Of a stretch of DNA of 64,000 nt, positions 26,006 through 34,207 are shown one piece after another; position 1 is the first letter of the stretch; each line of letters begins with the position of its first letter. Source of the stretch: Bdellovibrio sp. KM01 (lineage in GTDB: Bacteria > Bdellovibrionota > Bdellovibrionia > Bdellovibrionales > Bdellovibrionaceae); the NCBI RefSeq assembly GCF_013752535.1, contig NZ_CP058348.1:1860001-1924000 (forward strand), written 5' to 3'. The position numbers were made by a program, and so were the translations under genes. The notes under the pieces were generated by a model. That model worked only from the letters and a program-made list of their open reading frames with translations. It ran no database searches and was not told the DNA's origin.

Positions 26006-26704
26006 TTACCCCTTGCTCACAGTGCGCTGTTCGATGCGTTTTTGATAATTCGTTCCCTGGAAAATTCTTTGAACGAAGACGCCTGGGGTGTGAACTTGAT
26101 CTGGATCCAATTCACCCACTTCAACCAATTCTTCAACTTCTGCAACTGTGATTTTGCCGGCAGTTGCTGCCATCGGATTAAAGTTGCGTGCTGTTTTTCT
26201 GAAAACAAGATTTCCGAACTTGTCACCCTTCCAGGCTTTAACCAAAGCGAAATCACCCACGATACCGCGCTCAAGAACATAATCGCGACCCTCGAAGTTT
26301 TTGATTTCTTTACCTTCAGCCACCAAAGTTCCCACACCTGTTGGCGTGTAGAATCCTGCGATACCCGCGCCACCAGCGCGAATACGCTCGGCCAAAGTTC
26401 CCTGAGGACAGAACTCAAGTTCAAGCTCGCCGCTCATATATTGTTTTTCGAACAAGGCATTTTCACCCACATAAGATGAAATCATTTTTTTGATCTGACG
26501 TTTTTGCAAAAGCAAACCCAAACCAAAATCATCCACGCCGGCATTGTTGGAAACGCAAGTCAGATTTTTTACTCCGCGTTCAACCAAAGCTGCGATGGAA
26601 TTTTCAGGGATACCGCAAAGACCAAAGCCACCGACGACCAAAGTCATTCCGTCTTTCACGCCTTCCAGCGCTGACATGGCATCTTTATAAACTTTTTTGC
26701 TCAT
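26006..26704 (-). CDS. scoA: 3-oxoacid CoA-transferase subunit A
   Basis: This is the 232-residue alpha subunit. The glycine-rich [13 protein letters not shown] near residues 25-37 is the CoA-binding motif of the family, followed by [16 protein letters not shown], then [20 protein letters not shown] and FYTPTGVGT. It is encoded directly upstream of scoB. A terminator-like hairpin separates it from the thiolase gene, so its level may be set below that of thiolase. The ribosome site GGAGAA is well spaced. Confidence 0.95.
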   Translation of the reverse strand: MSKKVYKDAMSALEGVKDGMTLVVGGFGLCGIPENSIAALVERGVKNLTCVSNNAGVDDFGLGLLLQKRQIKKMISSYVGENALFEKQYMSGELELEFCPQGTLAERIRAGGAGIAGFYTPTGVGTLVAEGKEIKNFEGRDYVLERGIVGDFALVKAWKGDKFGNLVFRKTARNFNPMAATAGKITVAEVEELVEVGELDPDQVHTPGVFVQRIFQGTNYQKRIEQRTVSKG

Positions 26705-26720
26705 GATGTTTCTCCAAATG

Positions 26721-26745
26721 AAAAAGGCTGCCTCGGTGGGCAGCC
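26721..26745 (-). terminator. intra-operon terminator between thiolase and scoA
   Basis: On the minus strand, GGCTGCC CACCGA GGCAGCC is a perfect 7-bp stem followed by five T. scoA starts only 17 bases later, so partial read-through (attenuation) is likely. Confidence 0.75.
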
Positions 26746-26754
26746 CCTAAGCAA

Positions 26755-27930
26755 TTATGCCTTCTCGATGATCAATGCTACGGCTTCACCGCCACCAATA
26801 CACAAAGTCGCCAGACCATAGCGTTTGTTATGAGTGTGAAGTGCGTGAACCAAAGTCGTAAGGATACGAGCGCCAGAAGCACCGATCGGGTGACCGATGG
26901 CGACCGCACCACCGTGAACGTTTACTTTAGCAGCTGGAATTTCCAGTTCTTTCATTGCTACTTGAGTAACAACTGCGAACGCTTCGTTGATCTCCCAAAG
27001 ATCGATATCGCCCACTTTCAAGTTTGCTTTTGCAAGCGCCTTTTTGATCGCGCCAACTGGAGCTGTGGTGAAATATTTTGGTTCATGAGCGAACGTGCCG
27101 TGGGCAACGATTTTCGCCAAAGGTTTTGCGCCACGCTTTTTAGCTTCAGATTCAGACATCAAGACGTGAGCCGCGCCCCCGTCGTTGATTTTAGAAGCAT
27201 TCGCCGCCGTGATTGTTCCCGCTTTGTCGAACGCTGGTTTCAATCCAGGAATTTTGTCGAAGTTCGTGTTGAACGGTTCTTCGTCTTTATCGATAACCAC
27301 GTCGCCTTTGCGACCCGCAACTGTTACTGGAACGATTTCGTTTTTGAAAACGCCATCAGTCCAGGCTTTTTGTGCTTTTTTATAAGAGTCGACAGCAAAA
27401 GCATCTTGTTCTTCACGAGTGAAGTTGTGCTCTTTTACGCAGATCTCTGCAGCATTACCCATGTGGAAATTATTGTAGGGGTCCCAAAGACCGTCTTTGA
27501 TCATGGAGTCCGTCATTTGAGTGGCACCCATGCGGTAACCCGTACGAGAATTTTCAAGCAAGTGCGGAGCCAAAGTCATGTTCTCTTGACCACCAGCCAC
27601 TGCGATTTTCGTGTTACCCAATTGAATGTTATCAGCAGCCAGCATCACGGCTTTAAGGCCAGATCCGCAAACTTTATTGATCGTCATGCATGGAGTATTG
27701 TTGCTAAGACCAGCGAAAAGAGCTGCTTGGCGTGCGGGAGCTTGCCCAACACCGGCAGTCAAGACTTCACCCATAATGACTTCATCGATTTCATTCGGGG
27801 AAACATTTGCACGAGTTAGAGCTTCTTTAATCGCAGCTGCGCCTAGTTTGGGAGCAGGGACTGCACCGAAACCACCTTGAAAGGATGCGACAGGAGTTCT
27901 GACGCTGCTGACAATCACTACATTTTCCAT
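26755..27930 (-). CDS. acetyl-CoA C-acetyltransferase (thiolase)
   Basis: The 391-residue thiolase II has the acyl-accepting cysteine in NKVCGSGLKA (Cys88), the GGAVAIGHPIGASGAR histidine loop, and the second cysteine in CIGGGEA (Cys377). It condenses two acetyl-CoA to acetoacetyl-CoA, or does the reverse. It is first in an operon with scoA-scoB. Together these interconvert acetoacetate and acetyl-CoA. The ribosome site AAGAGGTG is strong. Confidence 0.95.
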   Translation of the reverse strand: MENVVIVSSVRTPVASFQGGFGAVPAPKLGAAAIKEALTRANVSPNEIDEVIMGEVLTAGVGQAPARQAALFAGLSNNTPCMTINKVCGSGLKAVMLAADNIQLGNTKIAVAGGQENMTLAPHLLENSRTGYRMGATQMTDSMIKDGLWDPYNNFHMGNAAEICVKEHNFTREEQDAFAVDSYKKAQKAWTDGVFKNEIVPVTVAGRKGDVVIDKDEEPFNTNFDKIPGLKPAFDKAGTITAANASKINDGGAAHVLMSESEAKKRGAKPLAKIVAHGTFAHEPKYFTTAPVGAIKKALAKANLKVGDIDLWEINEAFAVVTQVAMKELEIPAAKVNVHGGAVAIGHPIGASGARILTTLVHALHTHNKRYGLATLCIGGGEAVALIIEKA

Positions 27931-27963
27931 AATTCACCTCTTCATGTTGAAAATCGTAAAAAA

Positions 27964-27989
27964 ATTATCTTAAATAGAGTCTGAGTCAA
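27964..27989 (-). promoter_or_regulatory. possible promoter of the thiolase operon
   Basis: On the minus strand, TTGACT (27984-27989) is followed by GATAAT after 14 bases, or TAATTT after 16. The boxes are good but the spacing is short. It sits 34-60 bases before the thiolase start. Confidence 0.35.
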
Positions 27990-28013
27990 TATTTCAGAAT
28001 TTGGAGACAACGC

Positions 28014-28997
28014 ATGTCAGCGATCACGGTCATCTTGATGAGTCTTTTTGTTCAGCCTCTTTTTGCAGCCACGTTTGAGGCTCCGGTTCAAGAAGGCACT
28101 CGTTTGGTTCTTAAAGGTTTTGAAGCTCAGGTGCAGCTTGTCGCAGTGCCCGGATCAAATGCCGTCAAAATCTCTGGAGTAGACGAATCAGGTATGGAAG
28201 GCGTCTACGTGGTGACTAAGAAAGATAATATCATCGAAGTCAGCATGAATGAATTCGGCAGCAAAAAAACCTGGATGAATATCTTGCCGAAAGCGAACTC
28301 TCAGATGAAAAAAATTGAGATCTCGGGTGCCCCGATCCCGGTGGAGATTCAGCTTAAAGGTGGCAGCGTTATTGCGCAAAGATGGAGCAAAGATCTGAAA
28401 GTGAGCATGACTTCAGGTCGTGCGGTGACCTCCAATGGTACGGGATCTTTGCAGCTGTACGTGCAAAAAGGCGAGATCAGCGTCAGTGATCATGTAGGGC
28501 GTGTGAATGCCGACGGATATTCAGGAGTCATGAATCTTAAAAACATTCAGGGTGATATCGATGCCTCGATGTTTTCTGGTCAGTTGAATATCGAAAAAGT
28601 TCGCGGCTTCGTATCGCTTTCAACACAGCAGGCCACAGGAAAAGTGAACCAGGGCTCTGGTACAATCCAATTTGAAAATGGAAAAGGCAGTTTGAATTTG
28701 CAGGCATTCCAAGGGCGTCTGGAAGGACAAAACCAAGAAGGAAACGTCAGCATCACAATGGCCTTGGATTCCGAAGTGGATGTGAAATCCAAAGCAGGTC
28801 GCATCAATATCACCTCACCCGCAGCTTCGGGGGCTAGCGTCAATCTGTACACAGTGGATGGTGAGATCTTTGTTCCGAATGAATTGAAAGTAAACAAGTT
28901 AAGCTCAGAGAAAAGTGTTCGCGGACGTCTGCGTGGCACAACACAAAGAGGCAGCATTTCTGTGCGCAGCCAAGAGGCGACAATTCTAGTGAAATGA
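28014..28997 (+). CDS. exported DUF4097-like beta-solenoid protein
   Basis: This 327-residue protein has a signal peptide (AITVILMSLFVQPLFAA). The mature chain is a series of short beta-strands with a recurring pattern of small-residue turns, for example GRVNADGYSGVMNLKNIQGD, SGQLNIEKVRGFVSLSTQ and GSISVRSQEATILV. This is the look of DUF4097/adhesin-like right-handed solenoids. It is probably periplasmic or surface-located; its function is unknown. It is divergent from the thiolase operon. Confidence 0.75.
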   Translation: MSAITVILMSLFVQPLFAATFEAPVQEGTRLVLKGFEAQVQLVAVPGSNAVKISGVDESGMEGVYVVTKKDNIIEVSMNEFGSKKTWMNILPKANSQMKKIEISGAPIPVEIQLKGGSVIAQRWSKDLKVSMTSGRAVTSNGTGSLQLYVQKGEISVSDHVGRVNADGYSGVMNLKNIQGDIDASMFSGQLNIEKVRGFVSLSTQQATGKVNQGSGTIQFENGKGSLNLQAFQGRLEGQNQEGNVSITMALDSEVDVKSKAGRINITSPAASGASVNLYTVDGEIFVPNELKVNKLSSEKSVRGRLRGTTQRGSISVRSQEATILVK

Positions 28998-29065
28998 GTT
29001 GACAGCCCAAGCTCTATGATTCAGGTATTTGAAGGTACATTCACCATCGTCAACTAGGTAAAATA

Positions 29066-29983
29066 ATGGCAAAAATCGTTAAAAAGAAGCCCGCAGCAAA
29101 GACACCAGCAAAACCGGCTAAAAAAGCCCCAGTAAAAGCTGCGTCAAAACCTGCACCTAAAAAAGCAGCTCCGAAAACTGTTGTTAAGAAGAAGGTTGAA
29201 AAAGCTCCTGTAAAGGCAGCTCCAAAAAAACCGGAAGTTAAGAAAAAGGTCGAAGCCAAGGTTGAGCCTAAGGCAAAAGTTCCTGCGAAATCCGCTAAGG
29301 AAGTCAAAGAGACGAAAGCCGAAGTTGCAAAAAAAGAGAAAGTCGAAAAAAAGGCTGCGGCCGCTCCGGCTCCTGAAAAAGCCGTTGCTCCAAAAAAAGA
29401 GGCGAAAGCCGCTAAAAAAGGCGCAAAAGGAAAAGGCAAAGAAAAAGACGACTCTGAAATGGATGATGATTTTATCGCCGATGACGACATGATGGGCGAT
29501 GAGATCGGGGAGTACGAAGAGGAGCTTAAGGCCGTCGAAGAATCCGAAGAGGAAATCGACGTCGTTGAGGAATGGGCTCCTGAAGACAAAGACAAGTCAG
29601 ACGAAGAAATCGTTCTGACAGATGCCGAAGGCCGCCGTTACTGCCGTGCTCGTGATTGCGATCAAGTTGCGGTTGTTGATGTGTACTGCCGTTACCATTA
29701 CCTTTTGTTCTGGAAGAAAATCCAAGTACGTAAGAAGATCCTTACGGATGGTAAACTTGAGCGTTACGTTGAGGAATTGACGTCACGTTATCCAGATAAA
29801 TTCCTTGAGATGATTCGTCGCGATTTGCGTACTGAGAAGGACTTCTTGGCTGCCATTCAAGAGCTTGAGATTGACGAATCAGGAGCAGAAAACGAGTTTG
29901 AAGAAGATACTAATGCATTTATTGAAGAAGTGCGTGGTATGGGGGACTCTGGCGGGAATGCATCGGACGACGACGAGTACTAG
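29066..29983 (+). CDS. histone H1-like tail protein with acidic middle and Cys/His C-terminal domain
   Basis: The 305 residues fall into three parts. Residues 1-128 are a Lys/Ala/Pro-rich tail (KKAPVKAASKPAPKKAAPK) like bacterial histone H1-type proteins. Residues 129-187 are very acidic (EMDDDFIADDDMMGDE). From about 188 there is a folded domain with RRYCRARDCDQ and VYCRYHYLLFWKK, giving Cys193, Cys198, Cys208 and His211 (C-x4-C-x9-C-x2-H), a likely zinc site. Then comes a helical region and an acidic tail. It is probably a nucleoid- or RNA-associated protein; the family is not recognised. Confidence 0.85.
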   Translation: MAKIVKKKPAAKTPAKPAKKAPVKAASKPAPKKAAPKTVVKKKVEKAPVKAAPKKPEVKKKVEAKVEPKAKVPAKSAKEVKETKAEVAKKEKVEKKAAAAPAPEKAVAPKKEAKAAKKGAKGKGKEKDDSEMDDDFIADDDMMGDEIGEYEEELKAVEESEEEIDVVEEWAPEDKDKSDEEIVLTDAEGRRYCRARDCDQVAVVDVYCRYHYLLFWKKIQVRKKILTDGKLERYVEELTSRYPDKFLEMIRRDLRTEKDFLAAIQELEIDESGAENEFEEDTNAFIEEVRGMGDSGGNASDDDEY

Positions 29984-29991
29984 GGCGCACC

Positions 29992-30077
29992 GGCAAATCC
30001 GATTTACCTGCGTTGCTGCGTCGTCGCTGTACTGATAGTACAGCTTCCTCCTGGCGCCTTGTTAAATCGAATTTTCC
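29992..30077. repeat. 86-base palindromic extragenic element
   Basis: Outer arms GGCAAATCCGATTTA (29992-30006) and TAAATCGAATTTTCC (30063-30077) pair at 13 of 15 positions. Between them sits a perfect inner hairpin, GCTGTACT-GAT-AGTACAGC (30026-30044). The G/C-rich flank (GCGTTGCTGCGTCGTCGC) and the nested folding resemble REP/MITE-type repeats. Only one copy is in this window. Confidence 0.6.
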
Positions 30078-30110
30078 AGCACGCTTAAGTTTAATTATTG
30101 ATATTGGAAA

Positions 30111-30141
30111 GCCTCACTCTGACGAGTGGGGCTTTTTTTTT
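30111..30141 (+). terminator. terminator after the histone-tail gene
   Basis: GCCTCACTC (30111-30119), loop TGAC, GAGTGGGGC (30124-30132) with one G-U pair, then nine T. Confidence 0.9.
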
Positions 30142-30346
30142 GGCTGCTTTGCTGCTGCGCGCAAAGAGCCGCCTTTGGGGATGGGGAGGCTTTGGGAGAG
30201 GGAAATCCGTGGGAAATCATGGATTTACATTTGTTAATTTGGAGCCGCTTGGCGCGAGTGCTTGCGTCATGGAATTTTGTAGTACATATTTTATTGCCAT
30301 CTCGAACCCAGATTGGTACCAGTAGCCGCAAGTTACCTAAATATAT
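30142..30346. other. intergenic stretch with no gene seen
   Basis: About 200 bases between the terminator and the leader hairpins of the nuclease gene. Short open frames occur on both strands but lack ribosome sites or recognisable products. I see no RNA gene here. Confidence 0.5.
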
Positions 30347-30392
30347 GTCGGAAATACGGTCCGACGTTTCTACCTGCCACCATTAATGGCAG
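30347..30392 (+). promoter_or_regulatory. two leader hairpins before the HNH nuclease gene
   Basis: GTCGGA/TCCGAC (30347-30352/30360-30365) and CTGCCA/TGGCAG (30374-30379/30387-30392) are perfect 6-bp stems with seven-base loops, about 20-60 bases before the start codon. They may stabilise or regulate the message. Confidence 0.4.
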
Positions 30393-30409
30393 ACTATTTG
30401 GAGATATAA

Positions 30410-30886
30410 ATGAAGAACTTATTCGTTCTTTTCGCGATCCTTGTTGCTTCCGTTACTTCCCACGCTCAAGAGCAGTTCCCAATTGGGCCAGATCATAATC
30501 TGACTCCGGGTTCATTGTGCTCTCGTCCAAGCGAACACCGCTATCCAGAAGGTATCAACTACTGTGAGCGTGACGTTGATTCTGACGTTAAAAGAGGCCG
30601 TTTCGCGGCTTACGATCAATTGGGCTTCCGCACTCGCCAAATGGATCGCCAAGCTTTCAAAATTGACCATTACATCCCACTTTGCATGGGTGGATCTAAC
30701 AACATCGATAATTTGTGGCCACAGCATAAATCTGTGTATGAAATCACAGATTCTTTGGAGCAACTTCTTTGTCAGAAAATGGCTGAAGGTAAACTTTTGC
30801 AAAAAGATGCTGTTCGAATCATCGTTCAAGCGAAAAACAACTTGGATCAAGTTCCTGCGATCCTAGCGCGCGCATACGCTCTATAA
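30410..30886 (+). CDS. exported HNH-type nuclease
   Basis: This 158-residue protein has a signal peptide (LFVLFAILVASVTSHAQ). The catalytic core is KIDHYIPLCMGGSNNIDNLWPQ-like: the Asp86-His87 pair, the GG turn and Asn101 of the HNH beta-beta-alpha-metal fold are all present. Secreted HNH nucleases cut DNA without strong sequence demand. In a predatory cell this could digest prey DNA in the prey periplasm, but that role is inferred. There is a ribosome site (GGAGAT), and a terminator follows. Confidence 0.88.
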   Translation: MKNLFVLFAILVASVTSHAQEQFPIGPDHNLTPGSLCSRPSEHRYPEGINYCERDVDSDVKRGRFAAYDQLGFRTRQMDRQAFKIDHYIPLCMGGSNNIDNLWPQHKSVYEITDSLEQLLCQKMAEGKLLQKDAVRIIVQAKNNLDQVPAILARAYAL

Positions 30887-30914
30887 TTGATTTGACTATC
30901 TCTTCCGAGGGGTA

Positions 30915-30948
30915 AGGCTCACTTCCAGTATTAGGGGTGGGCCTTTTT
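30915..30948 (+). terminator. terminator after the HNH nuclease
   Basis: AGGCTCAC (30915-30922) pairs with GTGGGCCT (30937-30944) with one G-U pair and a 14-base loop, followed by a T5 run. Confidence 0.75.
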
Positions 30949-31047
30949 CGTTTACAACTCTGAATTTTTGCCACGGGGATGCCTAAACCCCCCAAATTCC
31001 ATGAGATTTATGATAGAAACCCTCATTCTTTTGAATGGAGTTTCCTA

Positions 31048-31488
31048 ATGAAAATCCTGGCTCTTATCCTTACTTCTTTGATTGGAACTGGCGCATGGGC
31101 AGCACAATCCAAAGAACAGAAAACACTCGGCTGCAGTGTTCTTTATAACGTTGAAAACAAAGACGGTACTGACGTTCCTGGTGTCTATGAAGACCTGGAT
31201 ACGTCCAAGCTTGATATTAAGACAGTAGTCGGTAAAACAGCGACGTCATCCGATGCCTACCTAAAATTGCAGGCAGCAACCCAAACCGATGAAAATGGCA
31301 AAGATCTGCTGACGTTGAATGTATGGGATGCAAAATCCAAAGTACTTTTGGCGAAAATTAAAAATGCCGTATTGGTGAATGAATTAAATTTATTTGTGCG
31401 TTTGCCAGAGGAAACTCGGACCCGCATGAAAAAGAAAAACATGGGCGATATCGCCTGGGCTGAACTTTGGTGCTCAATCTCGGAATAA
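31048..31488 (+). CDS. small exported protein of unknown function
   Basis: This 146-residue protein starts at ATG 31048, which has GGAG seven bases upstream and begins a good signal peptide (MKILALILTSLIGTGAWAA). An upstream in-frame ATG at 30979 would bury the signal sequence. The mature part has two cysteines (TLGCSVLYN, ELWCSISE) that could form a disulfide joining the ends of a small beta domain. No family recognised. A terminator follows directly. Confidence 0.82.
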   Translation: MKILALILTSLIGTGAWAAQSKEQKTLGCSVLYNVENKDGTDVPGVYEDLDTSKLDIKTVVGKTATSSDAYLKLQAATQTDENGKDLLTLNVWDAKSKVLLAKIKNAVLVNELNLFVRLPEETRTRMKKKNMGDIAWAELWCSISE

Positions 31489-31518
31489 AAAAAAAGCTCC
31501 CTAGTGGAGCTTTTTTTT
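31487..31518. terminator. bidirectional terminator
   Basis: GCTCC CTAGT GGAGC (31496-31510) is flanked by a run of nine A (31487-31495) and eight T. It lies between the convergent genes ending at 31488 and 31501. Confidence 0.88.
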
Positions 31519-32151
31519 ATTCCCGCTAAACATCTTCGGGCCTTTTTCGTCGTCATCATCAGAGTCATCGATGTCCTCTTCTGAATCTTCATAATCCTCA
31601 TCGTCTTCATCGCGGGGAGGGCTTAGTTCTTCGCTTTTTTCCGCTCTGGAAAGAGCATCCTCTGATTCCGATTCTTCGTAAATCATAGTGTCATCATCAA
31701 CACCCAAAAGCTTGTTGGCTTCGGCTTCCAGATTGGAATTTTCTGTGGAGAATTGAAGATAAAGTTTTTTGCCCTGGAACGGAAATTCCTGCCAAACATA
31801 TGGGAAATCAACTTCGCCTTCTTTTTCAAAATATTCCATCATCATGGAGGCAGCTGCATCCACGCAGTTGTGAATTCGAGAAACGGCGTCTTGTTGTTCC
31901 TGGGAGTAGTTCATGGAAACTTCAAAGTTTGCTTGCGCCAAGCGGCCTTGTTCATGATACCCAACGCGTAGCACAATTTCTTCGGTGTAGATACGGCCTT
32001 CGATAATCAGTTCAGCATCATCAAGGTATTGCGCGAAATTCTCGTTGAACACCGTCTGAATTTGATCTGAGTACTCTTTGGGGAAATTAGTCCATTTTTT
32101 GGAACTTTTCAGTCTTGGATTCATAGAGAGTGGCTCCTCGAACTTTGACAT
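31501..32151 (-). CDS. protein of unknown function with acidic C-terminal tail
   Basis: The 216 residues form a folded N-terminal domain of about 140 (EYSDQIQTVFNENFAQYLDD, EEIVLRVGYHEQGRLAQANF, FPYVWQEFPFQGKKLYLQF). A disordered tail of Asp/Glu/Ser (EDIDDSDDDDEKG) ends in basic GNKKKLH. There is no signal or membrane segment. No family recognised. The ribosome site GGAG is ten bases upstream of the ATG. It is divergent from miaB. Confidence 0.82.
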   Translation of the reverse strand: MSKFEEPLSMNPRLKSSKKWTNFPKEYSDQIQTVFNENFAQYLDDAELIIEGRIYTEEIVLRVGYHEQGRLAQANFEVSMNYSQEQQDAVSRIHNCVDAAASMMMEYFEKEGEVDFPYVWQEFPFQGKKLYLQFSTENSNLEAEANKLLGVDDDTMIYEESESEDALSRAEKSEELSPPRDEDDEDYEDSEEDIDDSDDDDEKGPKMFSGNKKKLH

Positions 32152-32206
32152 TTCTAAAGTGCTCCTCTATAACTCACTTTCTTTGATGACACAAGAGGTA
32201 AGACAC

Positions 32207-33580
32207 GTGGATGAACTGAGCCAAAATCCTGAAATCACCAATCAAATTCAGAGCATGAATCAAGATGTCGGTCAGGGCCGTGGCGTCTACATTTCTACGT
32301 ATGGTTGCCAGATGAACGTGAACGATACAGAGCGCATGCATTCTCTTTTGGAAATGCAAAACTTTGTTCCGGTGCAAACACCGGAAGAGGCGTCTTTGAT
32401 CATCATCAATTCTTGTAGCGTTCGTGAAAAACCGGTTCATAAGGTTTATTCTGAAGTCGGTACTTTCAGAAAGATGAAAGAGAAAAACCCGGAGCTTCGT
32501 ATTGGCGTTGGCGGTTGCGTGGGCCAACAGGAAAAAGAAAATCTTATTAAGAATCAGCCAATGATCGATTTCGTGTTTGGTACTGATCAGATCGATTCTC
32601 TTCCGTATCTGGTGGCTGATAGTTTTATGGATCGTGAAAAACGCATCAATGCTAAATTCCAGCATCGTGCGCCTTATCATATCGAAACCCTGGTTCGTAA
32701 TCCAGGTGTCGCGACGTTTGTGAACATCACCAAGGGTTGCGATAATTTCTGTACATTCTGTGTGGTGCCTTACACTCGTGGTCGCGAGAAATCTCGTCCG
32801 TTGCAACACATTTTGACGGATATCCGTCATTTAGTAAAACGCGGGATGAAGGAAGTGACTCTGCTGGGTCAAAACGTAAATTCCTATTCCGATAGCGACG
32901 TCGATTTTGCTGATTTGATGGCAAAGGTGGCGACAGAGACGGATGTGGAAAGAATTCGTTTCACGACATCTCATCCAAAAGACTTTAACCAAAAGCTTGC
33001 GGATACGATGGCGGCCCATCAAAACAAAATCATGGAATATATCCATTTGCCGTTCCAAAGCGGCAGCACGCGCGTATTAGAGCGTATGAATCGTATTTAC
33101 ACGCGTGAAGAGTATTTGGAAAAAATCGCGATGCTTCGTAAGTCGATTCCAAATGTGGTTTTCTCGACTGACATCATCGTGGGCTTTCCCGGTGAAACGG
33201 AAGAGGACTTCCAGGATACGATGAACATGGTTCAAGAAGGTGGCTTTGAAACTATCTTTGCTTTCAAATACTCGCCACGTCCGTTCACGAAAGCTGCGAA
33301 ATTTGAAGATCAAATTGCGGAGGAAGTAAAGTCGGAGCGTTTGAATCGTCTTTTCGATATGCATGACAAAATGTCTTTCGAATTGGTGAAAAGATACGAA
33401 GGCCAAGTTTTGAAGGTCTTAGTTGAAAACACAGATCGTGAAGAAGGAAAAGTTCACGGCCGCAGCACGGGCAATAAACTTGTTCACTTAAAGGGCTCTG
33501 CTGATTTGATCGGGAAAACAGTGGATGTTCGCATCACACGTGCGTTTCCGGCGACATTCCACGGAGAGTTGGTTCAATAA
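32207..33580 (+). CDS. miaB: tRNA-2-methylthio-N6-dimethylallyladenosine synthase MiaB
   Basis: MiaB is a radical-SAM methylthiotransferase that adds the ms2 group to i6A37 of tRNA. The UPF0004 domain is VYISTYGCQMNVNDTERM with two further cysteines (NSCSVREKP, GGCVGQQE). The radical-SAM motif is KGCDNFCTFCVVPYTRGRE, and a C-terminal TRAM domain follows. I prefer GTG 32207 (457 residues) because AAGAGG lies eight bases upstream and the length fits. The ATG at 32186 lacks a ribosome site. The stop overlaps the next start by one base. Confidence 0.95.
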   Translation: MDELSQNPEITNQIQSMNQDVGQGRGVYISTYGCQMNVNDTERMHSLLEMQNFVPVQTPEEASLIIINSCSVREKPVHKVYSEVGTFRKMKEKNPELRIGVGGCVGQQEKENLIKNQPMIDFVFGTDQIDSLPYLVADSFMDREKRINAKFQHRAPYHIETLVRNPGVATFVNITKGCDNFCTFCVVPYTRGREKSRPLQHILTDIRHLVKRGMKEVTLLGQNVNSYSDSDVDFADLMAKVATETDVERIRFTTSHPKDFNQKLADTMAAHQNKIMEYIHLPFQSGSTRVLERMNRIYTREEYLEKIAMLRKSIPNVVFSTDIIVGFPGETEEDFQDTMNMVQEGGFETIFAFKYSPRPFTKAAKFEDQIAEEVKSERLNRLFDMHDKMSFELVKRYEGQVLKVLVENTDREEGKVHGRSTGNKLVHLKGSADLIGKTVDVRITRAFPATFHGELVQ

Positions 33581-34134
33581 TGAAAGAAGAAGTTTTAGAT
33601 TTGAACAATCTGAAAGCAAACATCATCTTCGCTGAGGAATCTCATGATGAAGAAACCTTCCATCAGGAAGACCTGGTGCAGTTGTTCCCATACGGTCTTT
33701 CCGTGACGGGGGATATTTCTCGTCCTTTCCTTTTATTGAAAGATGAATCCCATGCTTATACTTTGCCTGTGGCAGTTTCGCCGATCGAAGCAGGTGTGGC
33801 GTTGTCTCAGTCGAATAAAAGCATTGCAGAGTCCACTCCGCACAAATTCACTCAGCTTCTTATGGAATCTTTAGGGATTGAAGTACGCCAGGCCGTGTTT
33901 GTTGAAATCAAAGGTGCGAACCAGTACGTTCGTCTTTATTTGACGGGACATCCAAAAACAAACTCGATCAAAGTGCGCGCAGATGAAGCTATGTCATTGT
34001 GTCTTCACTTGGGCACTCCGATTTTTGCGACTAAAAACTACATCGGCCGCTCGAAAGTCATGAATGCAGCGGTGGAGAGCAACTCCCACGTACTCCAAAA
34101 CATGTCTGGCGAAAAGCCTAGATATCTGAACTAA
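33580..34134 (+). CDS. bifunctional nuclease family (DUF151) protein
   Basis: This 184-residue protein contains the DUF151 core: RPFLLLKDESHAYTLPVAVS, then PIEAGVALSQ, HKFTQLLMESLGIEVRQAVFVE and VRADEAMSLCLHLGTPIFA. Members were named for DNase and RNase activity shown in plants; the bacterial role is unclear. The TAATG overlap with miaB suggests coupled translation and a link to tRNA modification or RNA turnover. Confidence 0.88.
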   Translation: MKEEVLDLNNLKANIIFAEESHDEETFHQEDLVQLFPYGLSVTGDISRPFLLLKDESHAYTLPVAVSPIEAGVALSQSNKSIAESTPHKFTQLLMESLGIEVRQAVFVEIKGANQYVRLYLTGHPKTNSIKVRADEAMSLCLHLGTPIFATKNYIGRSKVMNAAVESNSHVLQNMSGEKPRYLN

Positions 34135-34207
34135 AAATTAAATTAACATTTGAAAAATTGCTGTACTGCAAATTGTTTTAAGGCTCTGTTGTTGAAACAA
34201 TAGAGCC

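Noticed and set aside
26830-27819. Plus-strand 329-codon frame
   Set aside because: Antisense to thiolase, which has all catalytic motifs; the product has no family features.
29050-29595. Minus-strand Ser/Ala/Phe-rich frame of 181 codons
   Set aside because: Complement of the Lys/Ala/Glu-rich tail of the 29066 gene.
30095-30386. Several 75-86 codon frames on both strands
   Set aside because: Overlapping, no ribosome sites, and they run through a terminator and hairpins.
32186-32188. ATG as start of miaB
   Set aside because: No ribosome site; GTG 32207 has AAGAGG eight bases upstream and fits the family length.
32174-32830. Minus-strand 218-codon frame
   Set aside because: Antisense to miaB.
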